Source of the DNA: Neodiprion pinetum
Lineage: Eukaryota; Arthropoda; Insecta; Hymenoptera; Diprionidae
Direction: 5' to 3'
Length of the DNA: 64,000 bases
Assembly: GCF_021155775.2 (NCBI RefSeq)
Contig: NC_060233.1
Location: 16,812,537-16,876,536, forward strand
Shown here one piece after another: positions 37,601-46,870 of this stretch (positions within the stretch are counted from its first letter, which is position 1; each line of letters opens with the position of its first letter). The notes beneath the pieces were generated by a model. It was not told the DNA's origin and made no database searches. It saw nothing but the letters and a program-made list of their open reading frames with translations. A program made the position numbers and the translations under genes.

Positions 37601-40600
37601 TTGTGATGGATGCAACACTGACAAGTCTAACGAAAGCTTCGAGGTATCGAAAGGCTCTGGGAAACAACACCCAAAATTACATTATCCGCAGATGCTGCTC
37701 TTTCCTATCTGGTGGACCGCAAAATGTCGAATAATGACTACCAAGAACTGAGATCTCTGAACATTCGACAGCACTTCCGTATGCGTCCCAATTCCGAAGT
37801 GGCATGTCAAAGTCTGGACATCACACATATACGTGTGGTGTCGATCATCGTGAGGCTGCGAGAATAGTCAGTCGGTCAGTATTCATCAAATCATCAACAT
37901 CTATCATAAGTGTAACGACCGTATAAGACTCAAGACAGAATTTCAATTATTTATTTATTTGTTCTTCTTTTGTAATATTTGCGAACCCTGTTGGAAAAGC
38001 GACAAAATTCTGACACCAATGATCAGATTGATTAAAACAAACATTATATAAGGACTGATGAATCAATAGAACGGAAAAACATCTATTTTTATCGTACGAC
38101 GCCTCCAAAAGATAAGCGTTATTCCTAAGTATTTATTATTATTTTATTTTATTTCATCTTCTATCACGATTCCTGGCCAATTTTTATCTGTCTAACCATT
38201 CATATCATTACAAGATGTCCTTCCCTATGATGCGTTTATAGCACTTGGCTTGGCAAAACAAGAAATTCGCTACAGGCAGAAGCTAAAAAAGTGTGTTATC
38301 CACCCCGTACGGCTATTAGTATTGGAGAGAGCAAAGCAGAGTTATATTACAGACTTTACTAAACCATACAGATCAGCGTATTATATTATTTCGACGTGAA
38401 GTTATTTCGAGTATTGCTGACGAAAGTGACAAGCAGATGTTCCTTGTTCGCAAGTGGGGCTACGATCGAAACTCTGGACAAACTGTACATATAAACAAAA
38501 GTTTCAAGATGACAACACGTCGGATTCAACTGTGTTTTTGCTTCAGCTGTGCCAATACAACTCGTGTCTGGCGATGAAAAAACGGATGCAAAATTGTGAC
38601 TTGCATACCGCTAAGGTTACAGTTTTTGAACGAAAATACAAAATTGACTGTAAACGAAGAACGCTACATCGAAAATCAGATAAACACGCTTGTTCTTTAC
38701 GAAACAATACTAAATCAGAACGAACTCTCGGTTGAATTTAAAATGATGTTAACGATGATAGAGGGGAAGGTTTGCAATTCGCTGACATTTACCGCGATGC
38801 ACAAACTTCCAGTTCATGGTCCACAAATAATAGCTCATGCATTATTGCCGATCCGCCAACTATCGGAAGATGCTTAAGAAGCTAAAAACAAAGACATCAG
38901 TAGTATTGGAGAAGATTCATCACGAAAGTGTTCGAGATCCGAAACAATGGAAGATATTTTCAATCGGCTTATGGTAACATCTGATCCGTACATTTCGAGT
39001 GTACGGGTACTCGGGGACAATGAATCTGAGACGGCCAATTTTTTACACTAGACAGTTATATTGGCAACATAGAGAAAACTACAGCGCCATAGTCAGCCGT
39101 ACGCGAAACAAACTCAATCTCAATAAACATGACATAACCCATGACCGTCGAATATAACCCTAGAATACCGCGGGGATAATAACTTGTTAGATTGACACGT
39201 ATTCTAAGGTCAGATTCAACGGGCATGGGTTACGTTATGTTTATGAGATTGAGTTTGTTTCGCACTCGACCGTCTATGGCGCTGTAGGTTTCTCTGTGTT
39301 GCCAACATAAATGTCTAGTGTAACAAATTAGCCTTCTCAGATTCATTGTCCCCAAATGTACATTACCCCAGAAAAAAATATTCAGTTTATCTGTGGAAAC
39401 TGTAGAATCGTTAATCTCACCTACAATATGTCAATCTACTGCAGAAAATGATTCCGAATTTGACGAATCCGATGAGGAAATTGTATTCCATTGATTTGTT
39501 TTGTGATATTTGAAACTTTTGACGATGCTTTTGCTCAAATGCTTTTTACGTTTCTATACATAAATTTTTTAAAGTATTGATGTGTGGATCTCATATAATA
39601 TAGGTGAATATTATTCCGTTGTTTCTCAAATTTAAGCCACGTGACATTCGTCGTCTTCTTGTCGAGTAAAATTTGGGCAAATGTTTGCCTTGAATGCGTA
39701 ATCAATGACCTCAAAAACCCATGTACAACTACTATCTTCGAAATCTGACATCATTGTTGTTTGAATCGAAGTTCATTTTAAGTTGACTCTCCTTTTTCGG
39801 GATTTCGTCCCACTGTGAATCAAAGACTCTAAATGCCGTGAAGTTTCTTAGAACGATCGAGCATACCGTTACTCGCCCTAAACTTAGATGCTGCACCAGA
39901 AATTTGTTGGTGATATGTTGAAACATTTTCGACTCAAATCGCCTGTGAGAGAGGTTCGCCTAAGGTTCTCTGTTACACAAACCATCTGTAAATTACCTTT
40001 TCAAAACCACTACCTTCGACGTTTGTGATTTTCTTCTTCTTCGTACTTTCGTGCTGGTCTTGAAGTATACTGAATTATGTTTTCTTTATTTTTCCTAATT
40101 TTCGTTTGAGTCTATCTTTCGATACCATAATCATGCGTAAGCCTATGGCCCGACTCACCGGTATTCAACCAATTGATAATAATTGGTACTTTCTCATCAA
40201 TGGTTAGCCTTTTTTTATTTTCCTGTCTTGCCTCGCTCATTATCCAAGTACAGAAGTTTTTAATAAACTGGAATTATAATTTTAAGGTAGTACCGTGATA
40301 AATCACTTTTCTTACAATATCTTTCAATTTTTGAATACACATAATTTGAAGTGTCCTTTATACGTAGGAATTGTTTTTAATAGTCCTTGCGGTACTAAAT
40401 TTTGCAATATTAGCAATCAAAGGTCGTACAATTTACATGTATTCCCTATCCCGACCGTAGTTAGAGTGAGCATTTTATTTAATAACAGCCATACTCTTCT
40501 TAGAATTTTTTTTTAAACCTGAGAATTATTAATTGAGGATATAACAAGTAATTTTTTTCAAAAAAAACATAAACAAGCAGTATTCATTTTTTTTGTAAAT

Positions 40601-43600
40601 AATTCTTAAAGTTTGTTGCTTTTAATGATTTTCAAACTTTCTCTCATAACCTGACCCGTGAGAAATAGTGACTTGGCAACGTTGCCCTACGCGGGAAGTT
40701 TCAAATGCCATAAAGGCCCAACGAATTGAAACAAATGTCTAAATTTAATCGCGAAGTCATTGTGTATTATTTTCAGTCTCCAATTATAACTAACCTCAAA
40801 TTGATTTCATAATAATACATTTCTCTACAACACATGCTTGAGGGGCAAGAGATACTGAGTTAGAATGCAACGTTGCCAAGTCAGACAAAAGACGCAATGG
40901 GAAAAATTTTATACTTCTGCGCATGTGAGAGGAGGCGCAAAGGTGTACTGTATCTCTACTACTTTTTACTTTAGTTATAATGTTTTATACAGGGGATATT
41001 TCTCTGGAAGTTGAGGACTGCTGCTATCACGGTACTACCTTAAGCAGAAAGTTCCGATGTTCAGAACGTGACGTCACCCAAAATTTTTTTTCCCTTGACG
41101 CAATTGATCTATAGTACTCGTCGACGACGAAAATCAGCTAGCCGGATTCCCCAGTCCGGAAACAACCGCGCAGTAGAGAGGACGTATGAAAATCGTGCTC
41201 CGCAGGTTTCGAGTACCAGGTTCTCTATCTCCTGGATCTTGTGCTCCAGGTCCGCTACATCGTGAAACTCGACTTCCAGGACAAGCGCTCCATAGTTCTG
41301 ACTGTCCAGGTCCTAGACCTAGTAACTTTTGACCCAGATGAGTAGGAAAATATTTTGCTGCTTGCAGACCTTACCGGACTCCGTTCCCGATGACAAATCC
41401 ATATGCACGAAATAAAAATGCGGTATCAATAAATATCCAAGAATAGTCATATTTATCGTATTCACTTTTGGTACAGTTTAACGTCGTCGTTTATGGATAG
41501 AGTGGTAATGTTGGGTGTGAAAGTCAATGTCGAAATAAACTGTTATTTATAATGAACCGTTGTTTTATGTCATCAAGTTGAATTTTTTTTATTGACTTTC
41601 CTCACTTAATTTAAAGGCATACTGACTGAGATAATTTTCGATGTATACGATCCATTGCACAATTATAGGTTCTTACGTACATTTAGACATTGTATCGTCC
41701 GAATATTCAAAAACTTAATCAAAACGCGTACCGAATTGAGTTAACGATTCTAACAAGAGCACGAGCATAACGCCAATGATGATTTCGTATATATATTGTG
41801 ACAATATATTTTCTCAACATTCGATATCCACTAACAACGTTATTAACCAGATGCCACGATTCACTATGTAAATTATTGGACACGTATATTACGATACGTA
41901 CGAGCAGAATTATCAGGTAGTGAGTTATGTTTTAATAATCTACGAATGTACGCTAAACTACTGACAGCGGCATCACACCAGATAGTTTGATTTATTCAGT
42001 GCAACTGTGATAATTTTCTCAATTTGTATGAGAGGTAACCAATCTGTAATTTTTTTTTTCAAGATATTGAAAAAATAAAAAGTCGCTCCACTTTTTGCCA
42101 GTATAAGGCATCACTTGCTCAAGTTTCATTGCAATCGCTTCAGCGGTGTGGAAGTTTTGGCTCTCCGTGTTCTAGGGATGTACAGCGCTTCTTTGAACGC
42201 ACCTTAAAGGTGCCGATGGGTTGACTACTGCGGGCAAGTACTGTACTGTTTTTACGGCTTATTTTCTGCCATTCTGTTCACTTTCTGGGTTTTTCTATCA
42301 AAATCAGCCGTGATATACTCATAATTCGCGGTAAAATGATCAAACCAAAAGAATTTGCATTCACTTGCCTATAGTGATCGCTATACCTTCGTTTCCAACG
42401 ACACCCATGATACAAGGTAAGTCACGAATCTGACCAGCTCTCACTATATTTGCAGGGCTAGTTGTTAAAAAAGCCCCCCTGACATCTGGCTCATCAGTAC
42501 AAGCCCATGTGATGAATGGTTGATGATGACACACGTAAAACCCTGTAAACATGGTGGTAATATCCAAAACATTTTTGTTACGCAGACACCTGACGAGGGA
42601 ATCCGAAGTGTCATTCAAACAGCCAACGTAATCGCCGAGTTCAAATGCGCGCTTTGCATAGACAGCCCTGGGTCTGTAGGCCCATTCCACAAGGCCAGAT
42701 CCGCTTTGCATGATGAACTTGTGAAAGAGCCCTGTAATGACGTGAATTGATTACGCCATGTTGCAGCATTTGATTATAACTAGGTTCATCAACTCATCGA
42801 TGGAAAAATTTTTTTTCAGTACGTCGTACTTGTTGTAAAGATAGAATACGTTCTCCCGATTATTGTGAATATATCAGTCATCCCGTTAAAAGATTTCAAT
42901 ATACATCAATCAAGTCTATTGCATATTACCTCAAGCCTTGGTTGACTTCAATCTGAATTCCATCTTACCAATTGTCAATTTCGAAAGCGTCAGAAGATGA
43001 ACGCAAGAGCTTCCTGAGCTGTGGCCGAATAACGTCACTTGATCAGGGTCACCATGAAAGTGTCTGATGTTACGCTGCACCCATTCGAGCGCAAGGACCT
43101 GGTCTTTCAGGCCCCAATTTCCGGAAGCCACTTCGTCGCCAGTGCTCAAGAACCCCAAAACACCCAAACGATAGTTGAAGGTAACGAGAACTACATCTTG
43201 GTTCAAAAGGTACTTCGGGCTGTACTCCGATGAATTAGCGGACCCCGTCATGAACCTCCCACCGAAAACGTATACCATTACCGGAAGTAGCGCGGAGTCC
43301 TTACCGTCACTTATCTGTATGTATAGAATCCTAAGTCAAATCCAGCTATGTTTGCTGTACAAGACTTCTGATTTTGAACTCATGGTTCTATTCTCGCACA
43401 GTAACCGGCTTGCCTGCATATAAGCAAGCCTTACTAGATGAGAATAATTACCTGCGGTGTGAACACGTTTAGGTTTAGACAATCTTCGTCTCCAAGGAAA
43501 GTGATATAGTCTGTGCTACTTATTTGGGGGCAGAAGTTTCCGTCGGCAGTAGCGTTTCGGATTCCTTCCCAACCACCCGCCGGCACGGGGTTCGCGAATC

Positions 43601-46600
43601 TGCCGTACAAAGAGAACTTTTGTTATCGGATTCATGACGAGAGTTGACGAAGGCTGCGACTTCTTCAGGTGAAACATTTCAACCGATGGTATGTCTGCTT
43701 CTCGCAAGACCTTGCTATTTTGAATGTTGATCTTATATATTCATCATTGATATTCATTCACCCATAGAATTCTTATCGCCTAATCAGCAGGTTTAAAATT
43801 GGGTCAAACAGTCGGTTACTCCAAGCGGCACCTTGCTTACCTTCATATCAATATTTGTAACAGACCTGTTGTGAACCCGATAAAATCGTGCAACCCTAGT
43901 CCTTCGAATTAATTTCCGTTCGTAACCATCTGATCCATCTTAACAAACAAACCCGTCCACCAGTTGGAAATAAATGAATGTTTAGTTTCACATAGTTCGA
44001 CTGACGAACGCCAGATAAGATTACATAGAAACAGAGTTAGGTTTGTCAGTATTGTACAGAAATTGTAAGTGTCATGTCACGCACTTACAGAAATGGAAGG
44101 AACTGCAAACTTTGTTCATTGAAGTATATCTGCTTCTTTCAGTAACTTTCTTGTGTACACGAACACTGTGTTTTCAAGTGTACGCAAATGTTTAATAAAA
44201 TTTTTGTAACTATAATTATTACAGTGTTTTCGAAAGTATGCAGACTCAATTGAATAGTCGAAAGAAACGGTTAAAGATTCTTCACATGATGATATTTCTA
44301 GAAATCAAAAATGCGCCTAATCTACTGTTCTCTGTACGGTAAAACTTGCCAATACCGGACATCTACGGTACTAAAAATATTGTACATTACTGAATAGTGT
44401 CTGCTATTCCTGATAACATCAACGTCTAAATTGTACTTCTGGTGATGTTTAGACTATCCGTTGTAAAGAGGAATCCGTTGTTGGGAGGTGTCCGTTAAGG
44501 GGGGAGACCCAGTTAGCATTTTGAAAAAATCGTTTTTTTCCATTTTCTAAAATAACAATATTTCAAGAGTATTTTCCGAATAATGACATGCAAATCGGAC
44601 CGTTATTCGCAAAGATGTACAACTTCGAAGGGCGCCGTGTCTGACAAAGCAAACCGGCGCTCCCTCGAAAATACTCGAGAGGCACCGGTAGCTCGTCGTC
44701 AACAAAAAACTGCTGCAGGTGCAGCTAACAAAGCGGAGAACGGCGCAGTATGTGGCCCAGGAACAGACGATCCAATGTAAGTTATAAAATAAATTTTTTA
44801 TCTGCATAGAAATCGTACCCAAAACTTGAAACGCGTTTTTCTCGAAGCCATGTTTTCGAAGTCGGTGATCACTGTAACTCGAGAACGGCTTTACCGATCG
44901 GTTTGAAATTTGTCTCACTTCTTTCATACATGATTGTCTTCCGGACGAAATAAGGATTTTTTTTTTTTTTTATAGTGAAAAATGTGAGCGAAATTTTGGT
45001 CAAAACGACACTTTTGACTTTCAAGGTCCGCCATTTTGTGAAAAATTGAAATTTTTCAAAACCCTTCGTTCATCCGGAGCATTATATCATTAACCGAAGA
45101 TTCCGCCCCCCTCTTTTGTTGGATTCAGAATGTCCATTGCTGCGTGAGAGTGATCACCGCAACTACCTCTTTTTTTTGCAAACGTCCCGGCCATTGCCTC
45201 GTACCGGCTTATTTTATAATATTTGTCTTTGAAAAAATTGTAATGTGTACTTTAAATATACATCTTACATATGAATAAACTGTTGTTATAAATTATCTTG
45301 TCGTTTGGCCAAAAAAAATTCGGAAAAAAAGCCTTTTTTTGGACGTTCCAACTGGGTCTTCCCCTTAACAGAAGTTTTACATCCCAAGTGTACGTATGTA
45401 CGTATGTATATACGTAACCAATTTCTTTGCCGGACGATATCTCGAGACCGAGTTACCGTATTCCGATGATTTTGGTCTCAGCGACGCGGCTTTTCCCAAC
45501 TTAGAACTGCTATGATTTTGGCTTTTATCGGTTCGGTACTTTTTCAATTATTCCAGTAACAAAATTACAAAACGTCGAATAAAAATGATGATATCTTAAG
45601 ATGGGGTGAATGGAATTAAATATAAATTGGTATCGTGAGGTTTTTGGGTCGCTTATCACGAATCTAAGGTCAGATTTGCATAGTCCAGATTTGGTGAATT
45701 CAATAATCTGATATTAAACAAAAATCATTTGAATTTCGATGAAAATCGGTACTCGTAAATTTGTCAGGTGGCTGATCACGAATTTGAAGTCCGATTGTGA
45801 AATCGAAAAAAGTAATCCAATATGATGGCAAAACATCTAAACAGATTCCGATTTTGGTAGAAATTGTTAGGCGAAGTTTTTTGGTTCACCGATAACAAAT
45901 CCAAGGTTAGACTTCCAAACTTTGAAATGGTGGATCCATTATAGTGGATTAAAATTTTAGAAATTGTCATTTTTTCACGTAAAATAGTATCCGAGAGCTT
46001 TAAAAGCGTTGATAACGAATCTGATTTTGTAGCATGAAATTCGAATTAGTTATTATCATTATTTTCTATCTACAAACTTGGAAGCTGCAGTGTGAGAACG
46101 GGTAGTTCGAGGGTTGGCTCATGGCCAGTCTGAAACTGATAGTTTTATGAATGAAGATTTAAAATTAAGATATTACGATATCAAAAATTCATCTCAAAAA
46201 AAAAATTACTGAATTAGGATAATTCGTATGAATTTTTTCACACGAAAGTTTATGTAGCGTTTAGATCTTTTTACAATATTTTCATACATTTCTCGCTTTT
46301 AGACACATTCGGCCAATTTCAATGAATTATGGATCGTGTTGTTCCTGAACTAATTCTTTATAAATCTTTCAGTATGCATTCTCTTCAATGCTCGGTTTAT
46401 AGATGTTTTCGTCAAAAGTTTTCAATTTATTTGTACTTCTGGGGCATATTATTTTTTATTCGAAGCTATGAAACGAACATATTTTGTTATTATTTCACTG
46501 AATGCAATCTTTGTGTTAATGGACCTTTCCACCCATTCCAAATTCCTAAGTTTGTAGGTAGTTAAAAGTGCCACATCAGTTGCATTTACATGATGATTTC

Positions 46601-46870
46601 TATGATAAAAAACATCATGGAATCGGTAAGCACTAAATTTATGTACTTCACTTACCTCTTATTTCCTACCGGTGGTTGCGCATAAGGAATTCCCAGAAAG
46701 GCCGACACTTTTCGGCCATGGGTGGTGGTCATAATTTTTCCCCGCAGAGTCCCTTGGGGAATAGTCACTTCCGGTTGAGTAGTTCCACCGAGGTAACCGG
46801 CACTCGACGCGAAAAAAATGCTTAGCAATAGTGAGAGAAAAAGACACTCCGCCCCTGAATATGAAACCAT
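26888..46870 (-). CDS. Secreted carboxylesterase EST-3, complete seven-exon gene
   Basis: Paralogue of EST-2 with identical exon lengths and phases. Exons: 46656-46870, 43452-43599, 42969-43314, 42369-42731, 28039-28202, 27153-27469, 26888-27083; 582 aa. Triad: Ser220 in GHSSG, Glu351 in GNEG, His473 in GVAHTDD. The oxyanion motif is VFGGRF, again without the usual HGGG. The exon 1 protein sequence is identical to that of EST-2, while exon 6 differs at 11 of 105 residues. Intron 4 again starts GCAAGTG, and is 14.2 kb because of a palindromic element, an LTR retrotransposon and other insertions. No stop or frameshift is seen. Exons were assigned by eye. Whether the enlarged intron is still spliced efficiently is unknown. 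Confidence 0.87.
28359..29327. mobile_element. 969 bp palindromic element with TA target duplication
   Basis: Arms of about 395 bp (28359-28757 and 28935-29327) are inverted copies, about 95% identical. They are bounded by TA at 28357-28358 and 29328-29329. Outer ends are GGCTGATTCAAAAAAAA and GAATCAGCC. The TA duplication suggests Tc1/mariner-type mobilisation. Each arm carries an open frame of about 96 codons reading outward (28356-28646 minus, 29040-29330 plus), including LFTPSRKFLCEDFEKKKLA. The plus copy has no ATG and starts at GTG, so it is not a convincing gene. Confidence 0.75.
29352..29431. repeat. (TA)n microsatellite, left of the LTR element
   Basis: Uninterrupted AT dinucleotides adjoin the 5' LTR and continue on the far side of the element at 34586-34632, so the retrotransposon landed inside one microsatellite. 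Confidence 0.95.
29432..29827 (+). repeat. 5' LTR
   Basis: Begins TGTAAAG and ends TTACA. It contains an AATAAA near 29750. Its copy is at 34190-34585. Confidence 0.88.
29858..30997 (+). CDS. gag: Gag of the LTR retrotransposon
   Basis: 379 aa from the first ATG downstream of the LTR; the open frame extends upstream only through a GTG inside the LTR. The protein is lysine- and glutamate-rich, as usual for capsid/nucleocapsid precursors. Near the C terminus a zinc knuckle is visible as CQIC, nine residues, His, four residues, Cys (CX2CX9HX4C), a stretched variant of the standard CX2CX4HX4C. A canonical slippery heptamer lies three codons before the stop TAA. It would form the particle that packages the RNA. 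Confidence 0.85.
   Translation: MEKLRFDFKMRGSADGKATILCLISIGTPDGRTFDVPDEYQPTHLHKELITTQTFVKVKKTLTKRHQYRKVWISLTEDLSKVYLDEEENLQFGDYYLEDVTEKVVVETAQNTTDETIKKLLEKVLEEKQLKSEIQNLGKIAKDFMIGKFDGKSSNAHQWIQEFEKECERCMVTEDRKIIEIFKFFLEKASADWYSCMILKFTVESEWSKWKKNFCETFANKGWSPIRYAMAFKYQAGSLLDYALKKEKLLLEIRKSIDTETLVDLIAVGLPNHVSDKIDRETLHGTEDLYNEIGKLEHLVDRIRMEKKEKYADRKFKKVEEKKPCQICEDEKRGKRYHPESTCWFREKNEKNKRTELIKNVNNSELEIELNEKSPKNSK
30982..30988 (+). promoter_or_regulatory. -1 ribosomal frameshift heptamer A AAA AAC
   Basis: In the gag frame the sequence reads CCA AAA AAC, matching the X XXY YYZ rule with A AAA AAC. A -1 shift here moves straight into the open protease frame before the gag stop at 30995-30997. A possible stem AGTAAC (30993-30998) with GTTACT (31017-31022) starts about five bases downstream; it is short and AT-rich. 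Confidence 0.7.
30986..31518 (+). CDS. Aspartic protease of the LTR retrotransposon (-1 frame)
   Basis: Open frame entered by -1 shift from gag. The active-site motif YDSGSNVSLIN sits about 30 codons in, with a conserved FLIGLDCI further on, as in retroviral-type aspartic proteases (DSG variant of DTG). The frame has no good ATG of its own. It runs to 31518, but true protease/linker coding probably ends at the A12 run (31424-31435), where the reverse-transcriptase frame takes over. It would process the Gag-Pol polyprotein. Confidence 0.75.
31412..33295 (+). CDS. pol: Reverse transcriptase, RNase H and integrase zinc domain
   Basis: 627-codon frame. The reverse transcriptase contains RLCIDFRELNK, LPFGLKTAPAIFQR and the catalytic FIDDIIVFS. 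RNase H follows with YTDASIKGVGAVL and TDHKPLEHM. The frame ends just after the integrase HHCC zinc-binding domain (HKTYCH, then CDTCETC). It is out of frame with both the protease (A12 run at 31424) and the rest of integrase (A9 at 33266, A7 at 33284). Normal family members have one continuous pol, so these breaks are probably indels in A-runs rather than programmed shifts. Confidence 0.9.
   Translation: MTNMKKKKYLYSEASKQENKYMNKWEVNFNEHINTNEFEISVNHLSLHQQREIDKLIDKHRSVFAKDKYDVGTVKDYEAHIDLTVDKYCYKRPYRCTIEDRKEIENQIAKLLEKKLIEESYRPFAAPVTLAYKKEDERKSRLCIDFRELNKVVVPQSQPFPLIEDLMVKTVNSKYFTTLDINSAFWSIPLKIQDRHKTAFITQEGHFQWTCLPFGLKTAPAIFQRILGNITRKYKLSDFAVNFIDDIIVFSRTFEEHITHLSKLLEAILTEGFRLKFSKCTFANNHANYLGHRIENNSVKPLKDYLTAVKNFPVPETRKNIRQFLGKINFHHKFIPHIAIILDPLHNLLRKDVQFNWSEECQESFDRIKSLMCSEPVLKIFDPEVPIDIYTDASIKGVGAVLKQRDENGDSKPVAYFSRKLTEAQKKKKPIYLECLAIKEAVKYWQHWLMGKTFIIYTDHKPLEHMNVKARTDEELGDLTYYLSQYDLKIKYNPGKSNQEADCLSRNPVLDPYEDTEDFLKVINLINLEDIKSDQNKNLNIQRDKNKLTKKNEIYYKKTKKREKIVLSEDLSKNLIENVHKTYCHIGRTQMLNKITPFYTAKNLIENMKKICDTCETCKKKQIKKKI
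33246..34139 (+). CDS. pol: Integrase catalytic core and C-terminal domain
   Basis: Carries the DDE triad: Asp in SIDTIGG, Asp in LTDQYPG, Glu in NERLNQT, with the usual spacing. This is followed by a basic C-terminal domain containing VGDRVYVENGNR and ending YEVDTG...LFHVTKLIPV, typical of Ty3/Gypsy integrases. Meaningful coding starts near 33275, after the A9 run. It ends 50 bases before the polypurine tract. Confidence 0.88.
   Translation: MILVKLAKKNKSRKKSKYGLMSHLGPASYPFEIISIDTIGGFGGSRSTKKYLHLLVDHFTRYAYILTSRNQNSNDFIKLTKNVTQSYNINMILTDQYPGINSKEFKEFLKEKSIKMVFTAVDAPFSNGLNERLNQTLINKIRCKINESEKKIAWTTIAQKCVEAYNKTEHTTTKFAPKYLLEGENVNILPQELKSKCTDDDLRRDRKLALKNTMKSHNYNKENFDRHRKELKLNVGDRVYVENGNRLNRRKLDELRIGPYKIQKRISNSIYEVDTGHRKTESNLFHVTKLIPVLDEH
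34180..34189 (+). promoter_or_regulatory. Polypurine tract GGGGGGGAGA next to the 3' LTR
   Basis: A purine run directly abutting the 3' LTR, where plus-strand DNA synthesis of LTR elements is primed. Confidence 0.7.
34190..34585 (+). repeat. 3' LTR
   Basis: 396 bp, identical to the 5' LTR except for about four positions, two of them at the start (TA replaces the canonical TG). Confidence 0.88.
34586..34632. repeat. (TA)n microsatellite, right of the LTR element
   Basis: Continuation of the TA array split by the retrotransposon. Confidence 0.9.
35868..36316 (-). pseudogene. Tigger/pogo-like transposase catalytic-core remnant (unit B)
   Basis: Sister of 12425-12873 with the same two frames and the same frameshift near 36078, differing at a few residues. 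Confidence 0.65.
37269..38950 (+). pseudogene. Transib/RAG1-like transposase remnant (unit B), split by a solo LTR
   Basis: Sister of 13810-15060, interrupted at 37805-38274 by a solo LTR. The second half retains LSVEFKMMLTMIEGKVCNSL, with Glu where the family has a catalytic Asp, and FQDDNTSDSTVFLLQL. Stops and shifts remain in all frames. Family assignment is tentative, as for unit A. Confidence 0.45.
37805..38274. mobile_element. Solo LTR, 470 bp, unit B only
   Basis: Starts TGTCAAAG, ends GCTACA, and is flanked by GGCA at 37801-37804 and 38275-38278. Unit A has one GGCA at 14357-14360 with no insert. TG...CA ends plus a 4 bp duplication fit an LTR left after recombination. It has no similarity to the LTR at 29432. 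Confidence 0.75.
39008..39358. repeat. Foldback element, 351 bp (unit B)
   Basis: Inverted arms of about 140 bp with ends like TCGGGGACAATGAATC. This is the same element as 15095-15680 without the nested MITE; CCCATGAC occurs once (39138-39145). Confidence 0.75.
39930..40140 (-). pseudogene. Tigger/pogo-like transposase N-terminal remnant (unit B)
   Basis: Sister of 16240-16482, with further substitutions; dead in all frames. Confidence 0.4.
40286..41039. mobile_element. TTAA-flanked (piggyBac-like) MITE, 754 bp, unit B only
   Basis: Perfect 15 bp inverted ends GGTAGTACCGTGATA and TATCACGGTACTACC. It is flanked by TTAA at 40282-40285 and 41040-41043. Unit A has a single TTAA at 16606-16609 and joins directly. 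Its ends differ from those of the 19611/44499 element, so this is a second family. Confidence 0.85.
41244..41303. repeat. 60 bp minisatellite unit, single copy in unit B
   Basis: One copy here against two at 16810-16929. Confidence 0.6.
43600..46655. other. EST-3 intron 1 (3.1 kb)
   Basis: Aligns with intron 1 of EST-2, including the TTAA-flanked element. No exon is needed and no gene is seen. Confidence 0.7.
44499..45364. mobile_element. TTAA-flanked (piggyBac-like) non-autonomous element, unit C
   Basis: 866 bp copy of the element at 19611-20496 in the same position, flanked by TTAA at 44495-44498 and 45365-45368. Ends GGGGGGAGACCCAGTT and AACTGGGTCTTCCCC. It was shared before B and C separated. 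Confidence 0.75.

Larger units (their letters stand above)
28203..42368. other. EST-3 intron 4 (14.2 kb), heavily invaded
   Basis: Counterpart of EST-2 intron 4 plus later insertions listed separately. Segments without any feature (34633-35867, 36317-37268, 38951-39007, 39359-39929, 41304-42368) align with unit A or are unassigned, and show no gene. About 41335-41905 is specific to unit B, with no terminal repeats that I can see. Confidence 0.7.
18302..43194. repeat. Tandem array unit B (24.9 kb)
   Basis: Second copy of the esterase unit. It carries exons 1-2 and most of exon 3 of EST-2 and the 3' part of EST-3. It is longer than unit A mainly because of a palindromic element, an LTR retrotransposon, a solo LTR and two TTAA-flanked elements, and it lacks the counterpart of about 5235-7120 of unit A. 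Confidence 0.9.
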
